DNA from: Bacillus sp. EAC
GTDB taxonomy: Bacteria > Bacillota > Bacilli > Bacillales > Bacillaceae_G
Assembly: GCF_002156875.1 (NCBI RefSeq)
Contig: NZ_NCSY01000004.1
Coordinates: forward strand, 186,001-250,000
Reading direction: 5' to 3'
Length of the DNA stretch: 64,000 nt
The notes under the pieces were generated by a model that had not been told where the DNA came from, did no database searches, and was given only the letters and a program-made list of their open reading frames with translations. Made by a program: the position numbers and the translations under genes. Each line of letters starts with the position of its first letter. Within the stretch, counting starts at the first letter, position 1. This document shows positions 35,580-43,858 of this stretch, piece after piece.

Positions 35580-35618
35580 GCATTACTCCAGTTTCAAGGA
35601 GTAATGCCTTTTATTTTT
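35580..35618 (+). terminator. Terminator, probably of the three-helix membrane protein gene
   Basis: GCATTACTCC / GGAGTAATGC around an eight-base loop, followed by CTTTTATTTTT. Confidence 0.82.
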
Positions 35619-35631
35619 GCTAAACGAAAAA

Positions 35632-35695
35632 GCTAAATCATGGAGTGGAAATCAACAAAGATATTCGTTAAATATCAATAAATTTTACTAAAACA
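35632..35695 (+). repeat. Right-end fragment of the dispersed repeat (copy 6)
   Basis: ATGGAGTGGAAATCAACAAA and the AATAAATTTTACTAAAAC tail resemble the right end of copies 5 and 7. The core is absent. Nothing else is seen between 35427 and 35733 apart from the terminator. Confidence 0.45.
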
Positions 35696-35733
35696 ATTTA
35701 AGAAAAGAAAGCTCTATAAATGGGGGAAGTTAT

Positions 35734-36165
35734 ATGTTTATTGTAAATGTGGAGGCAGCAATTTTTAAAGAAGATAGATGGTTAATTATTGAAAGAAGTA
35801 TAAAAGAGGAGCATGCAGGCGGACTGCTTTCCTTAGTTGGAGGAAAAGTCGAAATAGAAGGTAATTCAGCAGATATATTAGAGCGGACAGTAAAACGAGA
35901 GATTTATGAAGAAGTTGGAATAAACATAAAAGACAAGCTAGAATACATACATAGTACTACCTTTGTTACTGACCTAAATGAGCATGTGGTAGATATTGTT
36001 TTTCTTTGTGAATACGATTCAGGAGAGGCATATACCAAAAGTCCAGACGAAGTTGAAAATGTTTACTGGATGAATTCAAATGAGATTATGAGTCATTTAA
36101 AATCGCCAATTTATTTAAAGGAGAGCATTCGTAGAGCGGAAATTACATTAAAGAAGTACAAGTAA
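35734..36165 (+). CDS. Nudix hydrolase with an expanded Nudix box
   Basis: 143 residues; hydrolyses a nucleoside diphosphate linked to another group, substrate unknown. The Nudix box reads VGGKVEIEGNSAD then ILERTVKREIYEEVGI. The REIYEEVGI half is perfect. The stretch between the glycine and the acidic residue is about four residues longer than the usual five, and that acidic residue is Asp. GGGGGAAG precedes the ATG. The histidine phosphatase gene starts 29 bases downstream, so they are probably co-transcribed. Confidence 0.83.
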   Translation: MFIVNVEAAIFKEDRWLIIERSIKEEHAGGLLSLVGGKVEIEGNSADILERTVKREIYEEVGINIKDKLEYIHSTTFVTDLNEHVVDIVFLCEYDSGEAYTKSPDEVENVYWMNSNEIMSHLKSPIYLKESIRRAEITLKKYK

Positions 36166-36194
36166 TGTAGTATCTCTTAGGAAAAGGTGAGTAA

Positions 36195-36743
36195 ATGGAA
36201 AAGAAAATATATATAGTACGTCATTGTGCAGCAGAAGGACAACCATCTGAAGCTAGACTTACTAGTTTAGGAATAAAGCAATCTATAAAACTTAGTGAGT
36301 TTTTTGATGATAAATCGATTAATCGTATTATCTCTAGTCCTTTTTTAAGGGCGATTAAGACAATTGAACCAATCAGCCAAAGAAAAAATTTAAGCATAGA
36401 AATCGATAATCGATTATCTGAAAGAATTTTAAGTATGCAGGATTATCCAGATTGGCTTGAAAAACTTGAAAAAACCTTTGACGACTTAGATGTGAAATAT
36501 GAAGGCGGAGAGTCAAGTATTGAAGCTATGAACCGAATTGTTCAACTTATTGAAGAGGTAGTAAGTAGTGAGTATCTAAATACAATTATTGTAACTCATG
36601 GGAACCTAATGTCATTACTGTTAAAGCACTTTGATCATCAATTCGGTTTCAAAAATTGGAAAAATCTTAGTAACCCTGATGTTTATCTGATTAGGATGAA
36701 AGGACCTCAAACGTCAGTAGAACGTATTTGGAAAACATCTTGA
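36195..36743 (+). CDS. Histidine phosphatase (phosphoglycerate mutase-like) family protein
   Basis: 182 residues. The phosphohistidine motif is VRHCAAEGQ near residue 7-15 (RHC in place of the common RHG). The conserved ISSPFLRAIKTIEP and late IIVTHGNLMSLL supply the second Arg and second His. Small phosphatase of unknown substrate, cytoplasmic. The preceding Nudix gene suggests work on nucleotides, but this is inference. Confidence 0.87.
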   Translation: MEKKIYIVRHCAAEGQPSEARLTSLGIKQSIKLSEFFDDKSINRIISSPFLRAIKTIEPISQRKNLSIEIDNRLSERILSMQDYPDWLEKLEKTFDDLDVKYEGGESSIEAMNRIVQLIEEVVSSEYLNTIIVTHGNLMSLLLKHFDHQFGFKNWKNLSNPDVYLIRMKGPQTSVERIWKTS

Positions 36744-36849
36744 ATAATGCAATTTATCATATTACTAACTAATCTATATGCAGGAGAAAATGCCTGAAAA
36801 TAGAAATATTGATAATAAGATTGATGACTCAATAAAGGAAGGTGAAAAT

Positions 36850-37230
36850 ATGAAAGGTTATATTCAACATCAAGTACCGATTTTACCAGTTAAGGATGTA
36901 ATAGAAACGCTGGATTTTTTTAAAGAAAAGCTTGGGTTTGTTATTGCATGGTCATGGGAAGATAGCTACGCTTCAGTTTATAATGCTGATATCGAATTAC
37001 ATTTTGAAAAGTCAGAAACAATTACGCCTCAATTGATTTATTTTTATGTGAAAAATGCAGATGAAGTTTATAATTTTTATTTAAATCAAGACGTGAAAAT
37101 CATTTCGGAAATTGAGTCCAAACCATGGGGTATGCGCGAATTTACATTTAGTGATCAAAATGGACATTTATTTAAAATCGGTCATGAAGAAAAAGAGACT
37201 AAAGAAATTAGTAATTTTACTCAATATTAA
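36850..37230 (+). CDS. VOC (glyoxalase/bleomycin-resistance) family protein
   Basis: 126 residues with the VOC fold: ILPVKDVIETLDFFKEKLGF, then SYASVYNADIELHFEKSE, and a late KPWGMREFTFSDQNGHLFKIG. AAGGAAGGTG (36835-36844) supports ATG 36850; an upstream in-frame ATG (36778) would add 24 residues and has no ribosome site. The family includes metal-dependent lyases and drug-binding resistance proteins; which applies is unknown. Confidence 0.82.
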   Translation: MKGYIQHQVPILPVKDVIETLDFFKEKLGFVIAWSWEDSYASVYNADIELHFEKSETITPQLIYFYVKNADEVYNFYLNQDVKIISEIESKPWGMREFTFSDQNGHLFKIGHEEKETKEISNFTQY

Positions 37231-37242
37231 AAAATACAAATG

Positions 37243-37271
37243 ACGATACGGACCTGGCGTATCGTTTTTTT
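37243..37271 (+). terminator. Terminator after the VOC gene
   Basis: ACGATACG / CGTATCGT with a seven-base loop, then T run. Confidence 0.88.
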
Positions 37272-37315
37272 ATATATTTTAATAAATTGGTAAAAATAGG
37301 AGAGGGAAATATCCG

Positions 37316-37366
37316 TTGACATGAAACCAAAAGGTTTTATATACTTTTATATATAACCAAAAGGTT
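37316..37366 (+). promoter_or_regulatory. Promoter with duplicated ArsR-type operator
   Basis: TTGACA (37316-37321) and a TATATA-like -10 (37338-37343) overlap the first of two identical palindromes AACCAAAAGGTT, at 37325-37336 and 37355-37366. The two are 30 bases centre to centre, about three helical turns. They sit directly upstream of the SRPBCC/ArsR gene pair, so repression by that ArsR protein is likely. Confidence 0.65.
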
Positions 37367-37396
37367 TTATATTTTAAATGAAAGTAGGATTTAATA

Positions 37397-37822
37397 ATGG
37401 GAGTTCAAAATCAAGTTGAAGATATTAAACAAACTGTTGTTTACAATGCACCAATCAAAAAAGTATGGGAAGTAGTATCAACATCTGAAGGAATAGGTTC
37501 ATGGTTCATGCCAAATGATTTTCAGCCAGTAGTTGGTCATGAATTTCATTTGCAAACACCATTTGGACCATCTCCATGTAAAGTATTAGAAGTTGATGAA
37601 CCGAATCGTATTTCTTTCACTTGGGACCTTGATGGATGGGTTGTATCTTTTAATTTAAAAGAGTTAGGTGATAAAACTGAATTTACGTTAATTCATGGCG
37701 GGTGGAAATCAGCTGAAGAAATTCTTCCGAAAGCACACCAACCAAGTGGTGTTGTCCGTGAGAAAATGAACGGAGGCTGGGTTGGTATTGTCGGAAAACT
37801 TAAACAGGTTGTTGAAAACTAG
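37397..37822 (+). CDS. SRPBCC / AHSA1-family protein, partner of ArsR regulator
   Basis: 141 residues of the Bet v1-like fold: [31 protein letters not shown], then a closing helix [22 protein letters not shown]1-like proteins coupled to an ArsR gene are common in bacilli; their ligands are mostly unknown. The stop overlaps the ArsR start by one base. Confidence 0.87.
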   Translation: MGVQNQVEDIKQTVVYNAPIKKVWEVVSTSEGIGSWFMPNDFQPVVGHEFHLQTPFGPSPCKVLEVDEPNRISFTWDLDGWVVSFNLKELGDKTEFTLIHGGWKSAEEILPKAHQPSGVVREKMNGGWVGIVGKLKQVVEN

Positions 37823-38193
37823 TGTCTAGTGTTGCCCAAAAATATGATGTTTTCCAAGCTATAGCAGATCCCACACGGAGGGAAGTGCTTAAGCTACTTG
37901 CCGAGAAGGAATTGCCAATTTCAGAAATAACAAGTAATTTTCCAATGAGTCGTACTGCAATTGCAAAGCATCTCCATATTCTTTCAGAAGCTGAACTAGT
38001 AAGTGGAAGGAAAGTAGGAAGAGAGAAACGATACAGGCTTAAACCTGAAGCTTTTTTAGAATTTAAACATTGGTTAGCATATTATGAACAATTTTGGACA
38101 AATAAATTATCGATACTTCAACATCTTGTTGAAAATAATGAGGATAATGGTATTGCGATTGTAAATCTAAAAGAAGATAAAGAAGAAAACTAA
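37822..38193 (+). CDS. ArsR-family winged-helix repressor
   Basis: 123 residues starting at GTG 37822, coupled to the preceding gene. The helix-turn-helix lies in ADPTRREVLKLLAEKELPISEI and MSRTAIAKHLHILSEAELVSG, with the wing RKVGREKRYRL. No Cys-rich metal site (such as ELCVCDL) is present, so it is not a classical metal sensor. It probably autoregulates through the duplicated palindrome upstream. Confidence 0.9.
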   Translation: MSSVAQKYDVFQAIADPTRREVLKLLAEKELPISEITSNFPMSRTAIAKHLHILSEAELVSGRKVGREKRYRLKPEAFLEFKHWLAYYEQFWTNKLSILQHLVENNEDNGIAIVNLKEDKEEN

Positions 38194-38207
38194 TTGTATC
38201 ATCACCA

Positions 38208-38240
38208 AACGAACCGAGTATTAGGTTCGTTTATTTTTTT
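38208..38240 (+). terminator. Terminator of the AHSA1/ArsR operon
   Basis: AAACGAACC / GGTTCGTTT with an eight-base loop, then T run. Confidence 0.87.
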
Positions 38241-38515
38241 GTTTTTTCTAAAAGATTGCTGTTTTTAAAGCAAACTGAAAATAAAGTGGATGATTGGCGC
38301 GGATATGAGAGACTCTTGTGGGAGTAGCCAGACAGTTGAGACCTTAGCAGTGGTGAAAAAGGTGTAGGCATGCTAATACCACGACGTCCTGTCGTAACGC
38401 ATGCAAGATCCACATCGTGTGGGCCAAGGAGGCTCATCACACGCGAGCATCTTGAAGTGGAAATATACAATTCTGCATGTTTAATAGCAACAAATTTTAC
38501 GAATGAAGCCATCTT
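38241..38515 (+). repeat. Dispersed palindromic repeat, long form with inserted module (copy 7, plus orientation)
   Basis: Starts with TTTTCTAAAAGATTGCTG and ends with TTTTACGAATGAAGCC. The core GAGACTCTTGTGGGAGTAGC is followed by the inserted module (GTAGGCATGCTAATACCACG, CCTGTCGTAACGCATGC, CCACATCGTGTGGG) and GCGAGCATCTTGAAGTGG. The open frame on the minus strand is only repeat translation. Confidence 0.85.
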
Positions 38516-38621
38516 TTTTCATTTCTAATAGACAATTCGAATTATATCTATATAATAAACTAATGTGGAAAATACTATCTTTTAATGATAAATAGATGTT
38601 TCATCTTAGAGGGGTTTAGAA

Positions 38622-39782
38622 ATGCATAAAGGAATTTATATTTTAGCAATTGCAACTTTTGTTGCAGGTACAGTTGAATTTATTATTACGGGATTACTTT
38701 CAATGATTGCAGGAGATTTACATGTTTCTGTTGGTGCGGTTGGTCAACTAGTATCCATTTTTTCTGTCGTATTTGCTTTTGGGGCACCAGTTTTTATTGC
38801 AATTACTTCAAAAATGGAACGCAAGAAATTATTGTTAGTAGCCTTGACAATATTCTTTTTCGGAAATTTACTTTCTATAATCAGTCCAAACTTCATTGTA
38901 TTATTAATAGCTAGAATCATTCTAGCAGCAAGTTGTTCAATTGTCATAGTGGTTTCAATTACTACTGCTGCTAATATTGTTTCAAGTGAAATAAGAGGTA
39001 GAGCAATTGGCGTCATCTTTATGGGGATTAGTTCTTCACTTGTTTTTGGTGTTCCACTTGGAACAATTGTAGGTGAAAAGTTCGGATGGAGAATGACATT
39101 TGCATTAGTAGGTTTACTAAGCTTAATTTCAATGATAGGAATTTATAAATTTCTACCAAAAGTTATGCCACAACCTACAATACCTTTAATTAAGCAAATA
39201 GCTACTTTAAAAAATAAGAATATTTTATCAATCCAACTGATTTCATTTTTACAGTTAACTGGACATTTTACAATCTACACTTATTTCACTCCATATCTTC
39301 ATAGCACTATGGGATTATCTACTAAAATGATTAGTATTGTTCTATTAGTCTTTGGTGTGGCTGGGATTTTTGGTGGATGGTTTGGTGGGTGGTCTACAGA
39401 TAAATTCGGCGGAAATAAGACGATCGTTTTCAACTTGGGATTACTAGCATTTTCGATTTTATTGTTAACATTTGCTCCAAAATCAATGATTAGTTTATTT
39501 ATTATTGTTATTCTTTGGGGTGGACTTTCATGGTCGATTAGTCCGGCTGTACAAGACAGTCTTGCTAAAGTTTCAAAAGAGTCCGCAGATATTCAAGTAG
39601 GATTAAACAACTCGTTCTCCCATACTGGAATCGCATTAGGTTCAAGTCTAGGTGGAATTTTAATCAGTCAATATTCGGTAAGTATGAATGCATTAGTTGG
39701 TGCGATTATCGTAATACTTGCACTATTTTCTGCAATGTATTCATTTGTTTTAAATAACAAAGTTTCAGTAAAAACAAATTAA
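38622..39782 (+). CDS. MFS transporter, DHA1 (AraJ/YdhP-like) drug or sugar exporter
   Basis: 386 residues with 12 predicted membrane helices. The N-terminal block GIYILAIATFVAGTVEFIITGLL with the motif D2-like FGAPVFIAITSKMERKKLLL, and the later VGLNNSFSHTGIALGSSLGG, are typical of the AraJ/YdhP branch of proton-driven exporters. GAGGGG precedes the ATG. The substrate cannot be predicted. Monocistronic, between repeat copy 7 and a terminator. Confidence 0.87.
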   Translation: MHKGIYILAIATFVAGTVEFIITGLLSMIAGDLHVSVGAVGQLVSIFSVVFAFGAPVFIAITSKMERKKLLLVALTIFFFGNLLSIISPNFIVLLIARIILAASCSIVIVVSITTAANIVSSEIRGRAIGVIFMGISSSLVFGVPLGTIVGEKFGWRMTFALVGLLSLISMIGIYKFLPKVMPQPTIPLIKQIATLKNKNILSIQLISFLQLTGHFTIYTYFTPYLHSTMGLSTKMISIVLLVFGVAGIFGGWFGGWSTDKFGGNKTIVFNLGLLAFSILLLTFAPKSMISLFIIVILWGGLSWSISPAVQDSLAKVSKESADIQVGLNNSFSHTGIALGSSLGGILISQYSVSMNALVGAIIVILALFSAMYSFVLNNKVSVKTN

Positions 39783-39805
39783 TAAATGATATACCAGCGT
39801 ATAAA

Positions 39806-39834
39806 GCGGTGCAATATTGCATCGCCTTTTTTTT
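39806..39834 (+). terminator. Terminator after the MFS gene
   Basis: GCGGTGCAAT / ATTGCATCGC inverted repeat (one G-T pair), then eight T. Confidence 0.88.
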
Positions 39835-39937
39835 ATGTAAATATATAATTTAAGTAGTAAAAATTAACTAAATTATTTAGTGGAAAATGCCGATATGAAA
39901 CTATAAAATAACTTGCGTTAAAGAGGGGAATTATTCA

Positions 39938-41638
39938 ATGAAATGGACAATTGGTAAGAAATTAATTAGTACATCTGCATTAATCATGTTAATCATTTTA
40001 ACATTGAGTGCTTTTTCAATCAAAAATACCAATACATTAAATAGTAATACTAAAAAATTAAGTGAGAATGTGCTACCAAAGGCATCACTTATCGGTGATA
40101 TTAATTATTTAACTGAGCATGTTATGACATTGACACAAAATCATTTACTCTCAACAGACAAGTTATATAAAGCTGAGTATGAAAAAAAATTAAATGATAC
40201 AACGGGACAATTAGACAATACTTTTAAACAGTATGGTCAATTAATAAAAAATGAAGATGAAAAAAAATACTTTAACGAGTTAAAAGACCGATGGACCATT
40301 TTTCTTCATAAAAAGGATACAATTCTAAGTGAAAGTAATAGTAATAATATAGAGTCAGCGACTCAAACTTTTTATGATGGAATTATTCTCTTTGATAAAA
40401 TGCAAAGTGATCTAGATACATTAACTAAAATAAATAACAACGAATCAAAAGCAATTACAAATAAAAATGATACAGACTCAAAAGCAGTCCAAAATATTAC
40501 ACTAATCATAGTGATTGTTTCTACGATTTTAACGTTAGTGATTGTAAGTTTATTAATTCGGGGCATCAAAAAACCATTAACTTTACTAAATCACCAAGTT
40601 AAAGAAGTAGCAGCGGGTAATCTTGCTGTGGAAGAAATAAAAATCAAAAACAAAGACGAGATTGGTGAGTTAGCAGATAACATTAATTTGATGACTACTA
40701 ATTTAAAAAACTTAATTGAAAACGTTATATATAATTCACAATTAGTGGCAGCAACTTCTGAAGAGTTATCTGCTAGTGCTGAGGAAACTAGTCGTGCTTC
40801 TGAACAAATTACTAGTTCGATTGTTAACATTGCTGAAGGTGCAGAGAAGCAAGAGAAAAATAGTCAAGAAGCATATGCAGTTATAAAAGAAATTTCAACT
40901 GGAATGGAACAAGCTGCTTCTTCAATCCAAACAGTAGCAGAAAATTCGTTATCAACTACTGAAAAAGCTATCTTAGGTAATAAAGTTTTAGATCAAACAG
41001 TTGATCAAATGAATTTAATTCATCATACTGTCCATCAGACATCTGAAATTGTCAATTCACTTGGTGAGAAATCAGATGAAATTGGAAAAATCGTTTCAAT
41101 TATTACTGAGATCTCGGAGCAAACAAATTTACTAGCTTTAAATGCAGCAATTGAGGCAGCTAGAGCAGGAGAACAAGGTAAGGGATTTGCGGTAGTAGCT
41201 GATGAAGTAAAAAAACTGGCAGCGCAATCTAGAAGAGCAGCACAACAAATTGCTCAATTAGTCGATTTTATTCAAGGTGAAGTGAAAAATGTCATTCTAT
41301 CGATGGAAGAAGGTTCAACTGAAATTAAAGATGGCATAAAGTTAGTATCTAAATCAGGTGATAATTTTAAAGAAATAGTTAAAATGATTGAGGAAGTATC
41401 ATCTCAGACACAAGAAGTTTCAGCTATTTTTGAAGAAATAAACGCGAGCTCACATAGCATAATTGAAATTGTGGAAATGACATCAACTATTTCAGCAGAA
41501 GCATCAGGACAATCTCAAAGTGTTGCAGTTGCTGCAGAGCAACAAAGTTCTTCAATGGAAGAGATGGCTGCTTCGGCAGACATTCTAAGTAAAATGGCCG
41601 AAGAATTACAAGATTCAATAAAAGGATTTAAAATCTAA
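39938..41638 (+). CDS. Methyl-accepting chemotaxis protein with helical-bundle sensor
   Basis: 566 residues: membrane helix 1 (about 10-28), an extracytoplasmic four-helix-bundle-like domain (30-183), membrane helix 2 (184-207), HAMP (208-262) and a long signalling coiled coil. The CheA/CheW hairpin is [19 protein letters not shown], followed by [19 protein letters not shown] precedes the ATG. The ligand is unknown. A second receptor with a different sensor lies at 43859 on the opposite strand. Confidence 0.92.
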   Translation: MKWTIGKKLISTSALIMLIILTLSAFSIKNTNTLNSNTKKLSENVLPKASLIGDINYLTEHVMTLTQNHLLSTDKLYKAEYEKKLNDTTGQLDNTFKQYGQLIKNEDEKKYFNELKDRWTIFLHKKDTILSESNSNNIESATQTFYDGIILFDKMQSDLDTLTKINNNESKAITNKNDTDSKAVQNITLIIVIVSTILTLVIVSLLIRGIKKPLTLLNHQVKEVAAGNLAVEEIKIKNKDEIGELADNINLMTTNLKNLIENVIYNSQLVAATSEELSASAEETSRASEQITSSIVNIAEGAEKQEKNSQEAYAVIKEISTGMEQAASSIQTVAENSLSTTEKAILGNKVLDQTVDQMNLIHHTVHQTSEIVNSLGEKSDEIGKIVSIITEISEQTNLLALNAAIEAARAGEQGKGFAVVADEVKKLAAQSRRAAQQIAQLVDFIQGEVKNVILSMEEGSTEIKDGIKLVSKSGDNFKEIVKMIEEVSSQTQEVSAIFEEINASSHSIIEIVEMTSTISAEASGQSQSVAVAAEQQSSSMEEMAASADILSKMAEELQDSIKGFKI

Positions 41639-41643
41639 ACACT

Positions 41644-41688
41644 AAAGGGACTTCTCAAAGCCTAATCAGGTTCTTGAGAATCCTTTTT
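41644..41688 (+). terminator. Terminator after the chemotaxis receptor gene
   Basis: AAAGG..TTCTCAA pairs with TTGAGAA.CCTTT, then T run. Confidence 0.78.
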
Positions 41689-41792
41689 TATTTTGCAAAC
41701 GAAAAAAAATAGATTATTTGTATAATATTGGACATTCTAAAAAGGATGATTTATGCAATACTTTCTAACTAACGACATAGGGGGTGTGTGTC

Positions 41793-41930
41793 ATGGAAAA
41801 CAAACCTATTCATTTTGATGGTAGTTTCGTTAACGATGAGAATAACAAAGATCTTGTTGTTGCAGACAGTTTTGAGATTTCAGATGAAGCGAGAAAAAAT
41901 ATTAGTGGTAATCCTTATATTTTTGATTAA
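41793..41930 (+). CDS. 45-residue acidic peptide, unknown function
   Basis: ATG 41793 follows GGGGGTG (41780-41786). The product is soluble and acidic, starts MENKPIHFDGSF and ends ISGNPYIFD, with no cysteine, signal peptide or membrane segment. Its own terminator lies 18 bases downstream, so it looks like a real single-gene unit. I do not recognise the family; a small regulatory protein or a modified-peptide precursor are both possible. Confidence 0.6.
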   Translation: MENKPIHFDGSFVNDENNKDLVVADSFEISDEARKNISGNPYIFD

Positions 41931-41948
41931 AGATGCATGGAGTGTTAG

Positions 41949-41978
41949 CGGTTCTCAATTTGAGAATCGTTTTTTTTA
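41949..41978 (+). terminator. Terminator after the 45-residue peptide gene
   Basis: CGGTTCTCA / TGAGAATCG with a three-base loop, then eight or more T. Confidence 0.87.
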
Positions 41979-42068
41979 TTCATAGTGAATCAATTTTGAG
42001 TTATAAAATAATTAATGTTAAAATTCACATTTTGAAATATGATTAGTATTAAAAGAGGGGGAGATAAA

Positions 42069-42395
42069 ATGAGTGAAATTGCAATTACACCAAAGCCACC
42101 ATATTATGCTGTAATCTTCGTTTCGAAAAGAACGAATGGAGATAACGGATACAGTAAAATGTCTGAAAAAATGGTTGAATTAGCATCGAATCAAAAAGGA
42201 TTTTTAGGTGTGGAAAGTGCCAGAGATACTGGAATAGGAATCACTGTTTCCTATTGGGATTCTCTAGAGGCGATAAAAACTTGGAAAGAACATGCAACCC
42301 ATAAAATTGCACAAGAACGTGGAAAGAGTGAATGGTATGAGTCCTTTGCTTTAAGGGTTTGCAAAGTCGAAAGAGATTCATTTTTTGAAATGTAG
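42069..42395 (+). CDS. Antibiotic biosynthesis monooxygenase (ABM) family protein, YqjZ-like
   Basis: 108 residues from ATG 42069, behind AGAGGGGGAG. The ABM ferredoxin-like fold shows in AVIFVSKRT, MVELASNQKGFLGVESARD, VSYWDSLEAIKTWKEHATH and AQERGKSEWYESFALRVCKVE. Such small dimeric proteins include haem-degrading and quinone-forming oxygenases; most bacillar ones have no proven reaction. The following gene remnant resembles YqjY, which pairs with YqjZ in Bacillus subtilis. Confidence 0.85.
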   Translation: MSEIAITPKPPYYAVIFVSKRTNGDNGYSKMSEKMVELASNQKGFLGVESARDTGIGITVSYWDSLEAIKTWKEHATHKIAQERGKSEWYESFALRVCKVERDSFFEM

Positions 42396-42430
42396 TATTG
42401 CTTAAATTTTTACATAGTTTGGGGGCTCAT

Positions 42431-42598
42431 ATGAAGATACGATTAATAAATGGGGCAGATTTTTACAACATCTCACCTTTAATCAATGAATGGTGGGGTG
42501 GTAGGCAAATGATTGATATGTTGCCTAAGTTATTTTTTGATCACTTTAAAAATACAAGTTTTATAGCAGAAGCTAATGGAGAAAAATATATAAACTAA
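42431..42598 (+). pseudogene. Truncated GNAT acetyltransferase (YqjY-like N terminus only)
   Basis: ATG 42431 follows GGGGGC. The 55 residues run MKIRLINGADFYNISPLINE through WWGGRQMIDMLPKLFF to AEANGEKYIN and then stop. This is the N-terminal third of a GNAT protein of about 160 residues: the acetyl-CoA loop and motif B are absent, and no continuation is found in the 180 bases downstream. A deletion that removed the C-terminal part is likely. Confidence 0.7.
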
Positions 42599-42775
42599 TC
42601 CATTAGAATTATGAAAAAATAATGTGCACGTGTAAAAGAGTGTAAATAGTTTTAGAAAATTAAATTTCTAATATATTTTTTATAATGAAAGTAGGATTAT
42701 TGTTAGGTAAATTAAATAATGTAATTTCTTAAACCGATATATTAGGTAAGTTTAACTTAAAGGAGAGAAAGAATT

Positions 42776-43141
42776 TTGATCCTACAAGAATTAATTACCA
42801 ATATTAATAAAAGTGTAGATAGTTTAGAGTTTTCTGTCGCAAGAAAATATATCGAAGAGAACATGGAAATTTTAAAGGAAAACAAAACTCTACTTAACAG
42901 TAATGCAAGAGAATTATTAACTTTTATTTCCGATCGAAATAAGGAAGGAATTGAAAAGTTAACGAGAAGAGAAATGATTATCATTCAAGCAATCAATACA
43001 AATGCTACTCAATTTGATTTAAGGGAAATAAAAAAACTGATTAAAGATAACTCTATGTTATTAGTAAGAAAAGATGTATTAGATTTTTTAAACTCAGATG
43101 CTAAAGTAATTTTAGAAGGTATGAAAGCCATTAATCAATAA
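42776..43141 (+). CDS. Conserved helical protein of bacilli, unknown function
   Basis: 121 residues, starting at TTG 42776 because AAGGAGAG (42761-42768) is correctly spaced for it and no ATG is near. The sequence is helical and charged (SVARKYIEENMEILKENKTLL, then NARELLTFISDRN and REIKKLIKDNSMLL). Similar proteins seem familiar from other bacilli, but I cannot name a function. No signal peptide. Confidence 0.65.
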   Translation: MILQELITNINKSVDSLEFSVARKYIEENMEILKENKTLLNSNARELLTFISDRNKEGIEKLTRREMIIIQAINTNATQFDLREIKKLIKDNSMLLVRKDVLDFLNSDAKVILEGMKAINQ

Positions 43142-43182
43142 TAGTAATCAAAGTAAAATACCAACTAAATGTTGGTCTTTTT

Positions 43183-43345
43183 TTTCTGTTTTTGTAAATT
43201 TTATTTGGGGATTCATTTGTAGATTTCCACGCTAAAATGATTTCTACTATAGCTTATAAGGAGTCGCGGCCTTCTACTCCAATCAACCTCTAAACCAACA
43301 GTTAGCTCGTACATTCCCTTCTATAAAAACCCAAAAACAACAAAT
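43183..43345 (-). repeat. Strongly decayed copy of the dispersed repeat (copy 8, minus orientation)
   Basis: CTGTTTTTGTAAATTTTAT, GTAGATTTCCACGC, CTACTCCAATCAACC and AAAACAACAAATTC keep the order of a minus-strand copy, but the GC-rich core is eroded. No gene is seen between 43142 and 43502. Confidence 0.45.
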
Positions 43346-43452
43346 TCATATAAATCAGCCATTTTTTGATCAATAGTTAATGTGAAAAATTAAAATTAAT
43401 GGAATAAATTTGAATGAAAATGATAGTTATTATCAATACTATAAATAGGAAA

Positions 43453-43476
43453 GGGTAACCATCGGCCCGGTTACCC
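43453..43476. terminator. Hairpin downstream of the DUF1540 gene
   Basis: GGGTAACC / GGTTACCC with an eight-base loop and short T runs on both strands, lying between convergent genes. Confidence 0.65.
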
Positions 43477-43502
43477 CTTTACGAAATTAAATTAAATTAA
43501 AA

Positions 43503-43658
43503 TTACATTCCTGGATCAAATGTTTTACAATCTGTTTCCTCAGTTTGCGATGCTTGTTTCCCTTTATGACTCACAACATAAATAGAATCTGCACTGCATT
43601 TGTTTCCAGAAGCCCAAAATTTACAATTATTTACTTCACAAAGTACATCTTTTGCCAT
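43503..43658 (-). CDS. DUF1540 small cysteine-containing protein
   Basis: 51 residues, ATG at 43658 behind AGGAGG. Four cysteines fall in the DUF1540 order: VLCEVNNCKFW, NKCSADSI and a late TDCKTFDPG. Such proteins are common in spore formers; a metal-binding or structural role is plausible and no function is proven. Confidence 0.85.
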   Translation of the reverse strand: MAKDVLCEVNNCKFWASGNKCSADSIYVVSHKGKQASQTEETDCKTFDPGM

Positions 43659-43820
43659 AATAAGACACCTCCTTTATTGTTATCATTAACATTAAATAAA
43701 GGATTGATACTTATTATTTTTTGAGTTGTTTGAGTATATTTTTTAACCTTAAGAAGTAATAGATGCAAGTAGAGTATTTTGATTAAGTTTGGAAATTTTA
43801 TTTAATTAATAAGAAAATAA

Positions 43821-43852
43821 AAACCATATCGAAAAATGATTCGATATGGTTT
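43821..43852 (-). terminator. Terminator of the minus-strand chemotaxis receptor gene
   Basis: AAACCATATCGA / TCGATATGGTTT with an eight-base loop. T tracts lie on both strands. Confidence 0.85.
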
Positions 43853-43858
43853 TTAGAA

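Noticed and set aside
38231-38512. Open frame of 93 codons on the minus strand
   Set aside because: Lies wholly within repeat copy 7, with no ribosome site.
41788-41985. 65-codon frame overlapping the 45-residue peptide
   Set aside because: The frame starting at ATG 41793 fits the ribosome site, and the terminator lies inside the longer frame.
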